A DNA stretch of 64,000 nucleotides from Candidatus Faeciplasma pullistercoris (GTDB lineage: Bacteria > Bacillota > Clostridia > Oscillospirales > Ruminococcaceae): the NCBI GenBank assembly GCA_018715525.1, contig DVLL01000010.1, positions 28,221 through 92,220 on the forward strand. The letters run 5' to 3'. A program made the position numbers and the translations under genes. The notes below the pieces were generated by a model. That model was not told the origin of the DNA. It worked only from the letters and a program-made list of their open reading frames with translations, and made no database searches. Positions within the stretch are counted from its first letter, which is position 1, and every line of letters starts with the position of its first letter. Positions 58,028 to 64,000 of the stretch are shown in pieces.

Positions 58028-58061
58028 TAAAAAGCCCCCGGAATTTTCCGGGGGCTTTGGA
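58028..58061 (-). terminator. Terminator of ppdK
   Basis: A 13-bp perfect stem (AAAGCCCCCGGAA, 58031-58043 with 58046-58058) with a two-base turn; on the minus strand TTTTTAC follows. It lies about 44 bases past the ppdK stop. Confidence 0.92.
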
Positions 58062-58101
58062 TAGCTAAGCGCCGCTTTTGTCAGCGCAAGCTACATTATT
58101 A

Positions 58102-60732
58102 TTACTTGTTCTTGATAGCAGCCTGAGCAGCCGCGAGTCTTGCAATCGGAACTCTGAACGGCGAGCAGGATACATAGTCAAGGCCTATCTTGTGGCAGAA
58201 CTCGATAGAGGACGGATCGCCGCCGTGCTCACCGCAGATACCGCAGTGAAGGTCGGGTCTCGACTTCTTTCCGAGAGTTACAGCCATATCCATAAGCTTG
58301 CCGACACCGATGGTGTCAAGACGAGCGAACGGATCGGACTCGTAGATCTTGTTTGCATAGTACGAAGGAAGGAACTTGCCCGCGTCGTCACGGCTGAAGC
58401 CGAAGGTCATCTGAGTGAGGTCGTTTGTACCGAAGCAGAAGAACTCAGCCTCCTTAGCGATCTCATCAGCGGTAAGAGCAGCTCTGGGTATCTCGATCAT
58501 GGTGCCAACCTCGTACTTAAGGTCGATGCCAGCTTCCTTGATAACCTCGTCGGCAGTCTTAACAACGGTATCCTTAACAAACTTAAGCTCCTTAACCTCG
58601 CCTACGAGAGGAATCATGATCTCGGGAACGATGTTCCACTCGGGATGACGAGTCTTAACGGAGATGGCAGCCTTGATTACAGCCTTAGTCTGCATAACAG
58701 CGATCTCGGGGTAGGTTACTGTAAGGCGGCATCCGCGGTGACCCATCATCGGGTTGAACTCGTGGAGACCGTTGATAACCTGCTTGATGTATGCTACCGA
58801 CTTGCCCTGTGCGTCAGCAAGAGCCTTGATGTCAGCCTCGTCGGTGGGAACGAACTCATGAAGCGGAGGATCGAGGAATCTGATGGTTACGGGGTATCCG
58901 CCCAAAGCCTCGAAGAGTCCCTCGAAGTCGGACTGCTGCATGGGCTCGATCTTGTCAAGAGCAGCTACTCTTTCCTCGACGGTCTCAGCGCAGATCATCT
59001 CTCTGAAAGCTCCGATTCTGTCGGGAGCGAAGAACATGTGCTCTGTACGGCAAAGTCCTATTCCCTGTGCGCCGAAAGCGGCAGCCTGCTTAGCATCGTT
59101 AGGAGTATCGGCATTTGTTCTTACGCCGAGCTTCTTATACTTGTCGGCAAGCTCCATGATTCTTCCGAAGTATCCGCTGTTGGGATCTGCGGGAACGGTA
59201 GGAATAAGCTCGCCGTAGATGTTACCGGTGGAGCCGTCGAGAGAGATAGCGTCGCCCTCATGATATACCTTACCTGCAAGAGTGAAGCACTTGTTCTCTT
59301 CGTCCATCTTGATGTCGCCGCAGCCGGATACGCAGCAGGTACCCATACCACGCGCAACAACGGCGGCGTGAGAGGTCTGTCCGCCTCTTACGGTAAGAAT
59401 ACCCTGAGAGTACTTCATACCCTCGATATCCTCAGGAGAGGTCTCAAGTCTTACAAGGACAACCTTTTCCTTATTCTTGCCCTTTGTTACAGCGTCCTCA
59501 GCGGTGAATACGATAGTTCCGGCGGCAGCTCCGGGTGAAGCAGCAATTCCCTTGCCTATCGGAACAGCCTTCTTAAGAGCGGCTGCGTCGAATGTGGGGT
59601 GCAAAAGCATGTCAAGGCTCTTGGCATCGATCTGCATGAGAGCCTCTTCCTCTGTGATCATGCCCTCGTCTATGAGGTCGCAAGCGATCTTGATAGCAGC
59701 AGCAGCGGTTCTCTTTCCGTTTCTTGTCTGGAGCATGTAGAGCTTTCTGTCCTCAATGGTGAACTCCATGTCCTGCATGTCTCTGTAGTGGTTCTCAAGG
59801 GTGTTGCACACGCCGAGGAACTGATCGTATACCTCGGGCAAAACTTCCTTCATCTTAGCTATGGGCATAGGAGTTCTTACACCGGCAACAACGTCCTCGC
59901 CCTGAGCGTTCATGAGGAACTCGCCCATGAGTCCTTTCTCACCGGTAGCGGGGTTACGAGTGAACGCAACACCTGTTCCGGAGGTCTCGCCCATATTTCC
60001 GAACGCCATCATCTGAACGTTTACTGCGGTACCCCAGGAGTAAGGAATATCGTGGTCCATACGATAGATGTTCGCTCTGGGGTTGTCCCATGAACGGAAT
60101 ACAGCCTTGATAGCCTCGAAGAGCTGCTCCTTGGGGTCTGTGGGGAAGTCCTTGCCGAGCTGAGCCTTGTATTCAGCCTTGAACTGATCTGCAAGCTCAT
60201 GAAGATCGTCTGCGGTGAGGTCTACGTCGTACTCAACGCCCTTTTCTTCCTTCATCTTATCGATGAGCTTCTCAAAATACTTCTTTCCGACTTCCATAAC
60301 TACGTCAGAGAACATCTGGATAAATCTTCTGTAGCAGTCCCAAGCCCAACGGGGGTTGCCGGACTTCTTGGCGATAACATTTACAACGTCTTCGTTAAGA
60401 CCGAGGTTGAGGATGGTATCCATCATACCGGGCATTGAAGCTCTTGCACCGGAACGTACGGAAACGAGAAGAGGATTCTCAAGGTCGCCGAACTTCTTGC
60501 CGGTGACGTTTTCCATCTTTTCAATGTACTCCATGATTTCAGCCTTGATTTCGGAGTTGATCTGACGGCCGTCCTCATAGTACTGCGTGCAAGCTTCAGT
60601 GGAAATAGTGAAGCCCTGAGGAACAGGAAGACCTATGTTGGTCATTTCTGCGAGATTTGCGCCCTTTCCGCCGAGAAGATTACGCATAGATGCGTTACCC
60701 TCGGTGAACAGGTAACAATACTTTTTGCTCAT
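58102..60732 (-). CDS. ppdK: Pyruvate, phosphate dikinase
   Basis: Interconverts pyruvate + ATP + Pi with PEP + AMP + PPi; in anaerobes often works in glycolysis in place of pyruvate kinase. 876 aa: N-terminal ATP-grasp domain (LLGGKGANLAEMTNIGLPVPQGFTIS, about 20-40; MDTILNLGLN), the phosphohistidine domain with GGQTSHAAVVARGMG (His about 455), and the C-terminal PEP/pyruvate barrel (LCRTEHMFF, GTNDLTQMTFGFSRDDA with catalytic Cys in LHCGICGEHGG). ATG behind TTGGAGGT. High-expression codon use; strong terminator. Full length and unaltered. Confidence 0.97.
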   Translation of the reverse strand: MSKKYCYLFTEGNASMRNLLGGKGANLAEMTNIGLPVPQGFTISTEACTQYYEDGRQINSEIKAEIMEYIEKMENVTGKKFGDLENPLLVSVRSGARASMPGMMDTILNLGLNEDVVNVIAKKSGNPRWAWDCYRRFIQMFSDVVMEVGKKYFEKLIDKMKEEKGVEYDVDLTADDLHELADQFKAEYKAQLGKDFPTDPKEQLFEAIKAVFRSWDNPRANIYRMDHDIPYSWGTAVNVQMMAFGNMGETSGTGVAFTRNPATGEKGLMGEFLMNAQGEDVVAGVRTPMPIAKMKEVLPEVYDQFLGVCNTLENHYRDMQDMEFTIEDRKLYMLQTRNGKRTAAAAIKIACDLIDEGMITEEEALMQIDAKSLDMLLHPTFDAAALKKAVPIGKGIAASPGAAAGTIVFTAEDAVTKGKNKEKVVLVRLETSPEDIEGMKYSQGILTVRGGQTSHAAVVARGMGTCCVSGCGDIKMDEENKCFTLAGKVYHEGDAISLDGSTGNIYGELIPTVPADPNSGYFGRIMELADKYKKLGVRTNADTPNDAKQAAAFGAQGIGLCRTEHMFFAPDRIGAFREMICAETVEERVAALDKIEPMQQSDFEGLFEALGGYPVTIRFLDPPLHEFVPTDEADIKALADAQGKSVAYIKQVINGLHEFNPMMGHRGCRLTVTYPEIAVMQTKAVIKAAISVKTRHPEWNIVPEIMIPLVGEVKELKFVKDTVVKTADEVIKEAGIDLKYEVGTMIEIPRAALTADEIAKEAEFFCFGTNDLTQMTFGFSRDDAGKFLPSYYANKIYESDPFARLDTIGVGKLMDMAVTLGKKSRPDLHCGICGEHGGDPSSIEFCHKIGLDYVSCSPFRVPIARLAAAQAAIKNK

Positions 60733-60777
60733 AGTTTTTATACCTCCAAGTTTTTATCCTTTTACGGAATTAAGAAT

Positions 60778-60806
60778 ATTATAGCAGAAACAGTTGCAGT
60801 TTTCCA
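60778..60806 (-). promoter_or_regulatory. Promoter of ppdK
   Basis: Minus strand: TGGAAA (60806-60801), 17 bases, TATAAT (60783-60778), about 46 bases before the ATG. The same -35 (TGGAAA) and spacing occur at the hydrolase-murF-ddl promoter. Confidence 0.65.
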
Positions 60807-60887
60807 TACATACTATTACAAAATATATCACAAATTCCGTCTTTAATAATTGTGCAATATTATGCAAAGCTGCCTACAAAATTCTGC

Positions 60888-60916
60888 TTGAAAGAAATTT
60901 CCGTTCGTAGTATAAT
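60888..60916 (+). promoter_or_regulatory. Promoter of the glmU-pth-mfd run
   Basis: TTGAAA (60888-60893), 17 bases, TATAAT (60911-60916). It lies 138 bases before the glmU ATG; with the ppdK promoter it accounts for the 321-base gap. Confidence 0.72.
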
Positions 60917-61053
60917 TGAGAAAATATGTGCAGCTTGAAATTTGATTTTGCGGGATATCGGTTTTCAGGCTAAAAAGCTGACGCTATACGCCGCTTCTGA
61001 GCGGCTCGATATATCTATATGTTTGAATAGATTCATGTGAAAGGACAACAGGT

Positions 61054-62448
61054 ATGGACAATGCTGTAATACTTGCCGGCGGGGCAGGAAAAAGAATGAA
61101 TTCGGAAAAGCCAAAGGTACTGCTCGAGGTGCTGGGCAAGCCGATGCTCTCGTGGGTGACCGATGCCTGCGAGGACGCGGGAATAGAGCGAATATGCGTG
61201 GTCAAGGGTCATGCGGCGGATCAGATCGATAAATACCTGGACGGAAAATTTGAAACTGTTTATCAGCCGGAGCGTCTCGGAACGGGTCATGCCGTGATGT
61301 GCGCAAGAGAGTTTCTTGAGGCGAATATCGAGGGCAACACCTTCATCGCCTGCGGGGACGCCCCGTTCACCGATTTCAAGACCATACACGCCGCTCTCGA
61401 GTTTCACAAGCTCTCCGACTGCGCGGTAACGGTCATAACCGCTGAGGTGAGCAACCCATACGGCTACGGAAGAATAGTTCACACCCAGTCCGGCATAGCG
61501 ATAGTGGAGGAAAAGGACTGCACTGAGGAGCAACGAAGGATAAGTGAAATTTCCTCGGGCTGCTACTGGTTCAGGACAAAGGATCTTCTGTCGGTTCTTC
61601 CCAAGCTTGACAGAAATAACGCCCAAAACGAGTATTATCTTACGGATACCGTCAGGATACTCAGCGCTGAGGGCAAAAAGACCGCCGCGTTCAAGACGGA
61701 TAATCCTGACGCCGTCCTCGGCGCCAACGATAGGCGCGGACTTTTGCGGCTAAACGATATCGCGAGAATAAGGGTCATTGAAAAGCATCTGAGTAACGGC
61801 ATTGAGTTCATCACAACCGACGGAATAGTGATTTCTCCCGATGTAACGATTAAGGGGGGCACAAGGATACTTCCCGGAACGATATTGTCGGGTAAAACGG
61901 AGATAGGTGCGGGCTGCGTAATCGGCCCGAACACAAGGCTGGAGAATACTGTCGTAGGGGACGGCTCGATAATGGACAATGTTGTTGCCAACGGTGCGTA
62001 TGTAGGCAATCATGTGAAGGTAGGACCCTTTGTCCAGCTAAGACCTGCCGCAAGGATATGCGATTTTGCCTCGGTAGGCGACTTTGTTGAGATAAAGAAT
62101 TCGGTTATCGGAGAAGGAACCGCTGTGGCGCACCTTACATATGTCGGAGACAGCGACATAGGCAAAAATGTAAACTTCGGCTGCGGAACGGTAACGGTGA
62201 ACTACGACGGCACCAACAAGGCAAAGTGTGTCGTCAAGGACAATGCGTTTATCGGCTGCAACACGAACCTTATAGCCCCTGTTACGATAGGCGAAGCCGC
62301 CTATACGGCCGCGGGCAGCACCGTAACAAAGGACATACCGGACGGAGCGCTGGCTATAGAGCGCTCGGATCTGCATATAATCAACGGCTACGCGGTAAAA
62401 AAGCTTACAAGGCATTTGGAAAAGGGTAAGAAGCTTATTGGCAAGTAA
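61054..62448 (+). CDS. glmU: Bifunctional GlmU (GlcN-1-P acetyltransferase / UDP-GlcNAc pyrophosphorylase)
   Basis: Makes UDP-N-acetylglucosamine for peptidoglycan. 464 aa: N-terminal uridyltransferase domain (about 1-230) with ILAGGAGKRMNSEKPKVLLEV and CGDAPF; C-terminal left-handed beta-helix acetyltransferase (about 250-455) with LRPAARICDFASVGDFVEIKNS, GCGTVTVNYDG and the catalytic-His region. ATG at 61054. Followed by pth and mfd, the order known from Bacillus, except that prs (PRPP synthetase), often found between glmU and pth, is absent. Confidence 0.95.
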   Translation: MDNAVILAGGAGKRMNSEKPKVLLEVLGKPMLSWVTDACEDAGIERICVVKGHAADQIDKYLDGKFETVYQPERLGTGHAVMCAREFLEANIEGNTFIACGDAPFTDFKTIHAALEFHKLSDCAVTVITAEVSNPYGYGRIVHTQSGIAIVEEKDCTEEQRRISEISSGCYWFRTKDLLSVLPKLDRNNAQNEYYLTDTVRILSAEGKKTAAFKTDNPDAVLGANDRRGLLRLNDIARIRVIEKHLSNGIEFITTDGIVISPDVTIKGGTRILPGTILSGKTEIGAGCVIGPNTRLENTVVGDGSIMDNVVANGAYVGNHVKVGPFVQLRPAARICDFASVGDFVEIKNSVIGEGTAVAHLTYVGDSDIGKNVNFGCGTVTVNYDGTNKAKCVVKDNAFIGCNTNLIAPVTIGEAAYTAAGSTVTKDIPDGALAIERSDLHIINGYAVKKLTRHLEKGKKLIGK

Positions 62449-62582
62449 GTAAGTGAGAAAATCAAGTCAAGTAAATTTTGTATGACTGAAAGCTATTTAA
62501 TTTAACATAACACCGCCTACCCCCATGTCCGTTATGGATTTGGGGTTTTGGCGCTGCAATTTTAATTTTTCCGGAGGAAAGC

Positions 62583-63194
62583 ATGGGACTGTTTGTAAAA
62601 AAGGATAAGAAAGAGTTTACTCAAAACGGCATAGAATGGCTGGTAGTCGGATTGGGAAATCCGGGCATAAAGTATGCACTTACGCGCCACAACTGCGGCT
62701 GGATGAGCATAGACCGCCTTGCCGAGAGATATCATATAGAGGTGAACAGAGTCAAGTTCAAGGCGCTCTGCGCAGAGACTGAGATAAGCGGAAAGCGCTG
62801 TCTTGTGATGAAGCCAACGACGATGATGAACGCCAGCGGCGAGGCTGTTTTAGAGGCTATGAGGTTTTATAAGATCCCGATAGAGCGGGTGCTGGTCATC
62901 TGCGACGACATATCGCTTGACGTCGGAAAGCTGAGGATAAGGAGAAAGGGGAGCGACGGCGGGCAGAAGGGCTTGAGGAGCATTATAAACCTTGCCGGCT
63001 CGGACAACTTCCACCGCGTGAAAATAGGCGTGGGAGCAAAGCCGCACCCTGACTACGATCTTGCGGCATGGGTGCTTTCATCCTTCACCGAGGCTGAGAT
63101 GGAGAAGATAAGCGACGCGATAGATCGTGCCGTGGACGCCGCCGAGCTGATAATCGCTTCCGAAACTGACGAGGCGATGAATAAATTTAATTGA
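62583..63194 (+). CDS. pth: Peptidyl-tRNA hydrolase
   Basis: Recycles tRNA from prematurely released peptidyl-tRNA. 203 aa, with about 20 extra residues before the family start (LVVGLGNPGIKYALTRHNCGWM contains the catalytic His and the Asn). Further motifs: MKPTTMMNASGEAV and ICDDISLDVGKLRIRRKGSDGGQKGLRSI. The ATG at 62583 follows TCCGGAGGAAAGC, so the N-terminal extension (GLFVKKDKKEFTQNGIEW) seems to be translated. It lies 134 bases after glmU and 55 before mfd. Confidence 0.94.
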   Translation: MGLFVKKDKKEFTQNGIEWLVVGLGNPGIKYALTRHNCGWMSIDRLAERYHIEVNRVKFKALCAETEISGKRCLVMKPTTMMNASGEAVLEAMRFYKIPIERVLVICDDISLDVGKLRIRRKGSDGGQKGLRSIINLAGSDNFHRVKIGVGAKPHPDYDLAAWVLSSFTEAEMEKISDAIDRAVDAAELIIASETDEAMNKFN

Positions 63195-63249
63195 TTAAAA
63201 ATGATGTCGGATTAGCCATATTATTTAACTTTTTGAAAGGACATCACGA

Positions 63250-64000
63250 ATGAATATTTTTTATCAGGCAGCTAACAAGCTGCAATACTGGCAGGAGCTT
63301 TACTCTGCGCTCGAAAGCGGCAGGCTTCCGGCGTCGGTGACAGGACTATCCGCTGTCCACAAGGCGCACGTCCTTCTTATGATGTCGCTGGGAAGAAAGG
63401 TTTTGGCGCTTTGCGATGACGAGGCGGGAGCCTCAAGGCTGGTTTCTGATATAAACGAGATGGCTGGGAGCGAGATTGCCTGCCTTTTTCCTGTAAAGGA
63501 TCTGACCTTTGCAAATATTGAAACCGCGTCGCAGGAGTACGAGCAAAGAAGAATAGCCTCGCTTGAAAGGATATCCTTAGGAAAATCGCGGGTTTTAGTT
63601 GCATCAATAGAGGCCTGTATGCAGTCAACCATGCCGCCTGACAAGCTGAGCGACTTGACATTTACGCTCCGACCAGGGGACTCGGCAGAGCTTAGTGAGC
63701 TCGCCTCTCGGCTCGTTTCGATGGGCTATACCCGTTCTGCCATGACCGAGGGACCGGCTCAGTTTTCGATAAGGGGCTCTATATTTGATGTCTTTCCGGT
63801 CGGGGAGAGCATGCCTTACCGAATAGAGCTGTGGGGGGACGATATAGACACCGTTTCCACCTTTGACGTCGAGTCGCAGCGAAGATTTGATACTGTAAAA
63901 TCTGTCACCATACCTCCGGCTAAGGAGCTGTTGATATCAAAGGAAGAGCTGCTTGAAAATCTGGAGGCTCTTTCAAACCGTGCTTCAGGGAAAAAGAAAG
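63250..64000 (+). CDS. mfd: Transcription-repair coupling factor Mfd, N-terminal part (cut by window edge)
   Basis: Translocase that removes stalled RNA polymerase and recruits UvrA. Only the first 250 codons are in the window; the frame is open to the right edge. The ATG at 63250 follows AAAGGACATCAC. The visible part matches the UvrB-like domains 1a-2-1b: LPASVTGLSAVHKAHVLLMM near the start, CLFPVKDLTFANIETASQEYEQRRIASLERI, and SIRGSIFDVFPVGESMPYRIELWGDDIDTVSTFDVESQR, the last being highly diagnostic of Mfd and UvrB. Third gene of the glmU-pth-mfd run. Confidence 0.93.
   Translation, partial: MNIFYQAANKLQYWQELYSALESGRLPASVTGLSAVHKAHVLLMMSLGRKVLALCDDEAGASRLVSDINEMAGSEIACLFPVKDLTFANIETASQEYEQRRIASLERISLGKSRVLVASIEACMQSTMPPDKLSDLTFTLRPGDSAELSELASRLVSMGYTRSAMTEGPAQFSIRGSIFDVFPVGESMPYRIELWGDDIDTVSTFDVESQRRFDTVKSVTIPPAKELLISKEELLENLEALSNRASGKKK

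Noticed and set aside
58078..59538. 486-codon plus-strand open frame opposite ppdK
   Set aside because: Long antisense frames are common opposite highly biased codons; ppdK on the minus strand has complete motifs, this frame has none.
62449..62582. Riboswitch or missing prs between glmU and pth
   Set aside because: 134 bases only; a loose CGCC...GGCG pairing but no conserved riboswitch core and no coding potential.

Overview
The window looks like chromosome of a spore-forming, anaerobic Bacillota (class Clostridia, probably a gut Oscillospirales/Ruminococcaceae-type commensal). The grounds are the sporulation genes spoIIE, spoIIAA-AB-sigF, sigK and cotJABC, a GlgC/GlgD glycogen system, the CIRCE-hrcA-grpE-dnaK-dnaJ operon, pyruvate phosphate dikinase, an Na+-pumping oxaloacetate decarboxylase, and several plant-glycan hydrolases. 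No phage or intact insertion sequence is seen; one IS3-type transposase fossil is present. Species was not determined.

Layout. 1-7.4 kb: the end of one glycogen synthase gene converges on a four-gene glycogen operon (glgB-glgC-glgD-glgA, minus strand). 7.5-15.1 kb: sporulation block (spoIIE, cotJABC, spoIIA operon) with a small XRE regulator island, a tRNA-Ala(GGC) and a radC-family gene. 15.2-20.1 kb: heat-shock operon behind a perfect CIRCE. 20.2-21.7 kb: GH27 alpha-galactosidase coupled to a tiny zinc-ribbon protein. 21.7-25.3 kb: cell-wall genes (alpha/beta hydrolase, membrane-fused MurF-like ligase, Ddl). 25.6-29.1 kb: four-subunit oxaloacetate decarboxylase sodium pump. 29.1-31.2 kb: YfcE-type phosphoesterase and a MATE exporter. 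31.3-42.8 kb: an exported GH95 enzyme diverges from an eight-gene sugar-acid operon. 42.8-47.7 kb: MarR-controlled heterodimeric ABC exporter plus a HAD hydrolase. 47.8-49.4 kb: tmk and an IS3 orfA remnant in a gene-free kilobase. 49.3-53.9 kb: a six-gene TetR-controlled redox operon ending in a protein that resembles ferredoxin-dependent bilin reductases. 54.1-64 kb: sigK, tspO, queH, Na/Pi symporter, ppdK, glmU, pth and the start of mfd.

Two systems stand out. (1) The 34.3-42.8 kb operon encodes, by family, every step of a non-phosphorylated L-galactose route: mutarotase, aldose 1-dehydrogenase, lactonase, L-galactonate 5-dehydrogenase, tagaturonate reductase and altronate dehydratase, ending at 2-keto-3-deoxygluconate. 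It lies next to a GH95 enzyme, a family that includes alpha-L-galactosidases as well as alpha-L-fucosidases, and it carries a cupin-like DUF4867 protein of unknown role. The 5-dehydrogenase and UxaB steps argue against L-fucose as the substrate. (2) The TetR operon joins a flavin-reductase-like protein with a PCP_red-like tail, an NmrA-type SDR, a DUF1295 membrane reductase, an unknown membrane protein and an FDBR-like protein. I infer a reductive pathway on a hydrophobic or tetrapyrrole-like substrate; this is speculative.

Start codons were adjusted where a Shine-Dalgarno sequence and family N-terminus pointed to a site inside the longest open frame. No alignment, HMM or structure search was run; family calls rest on recognised motifs.
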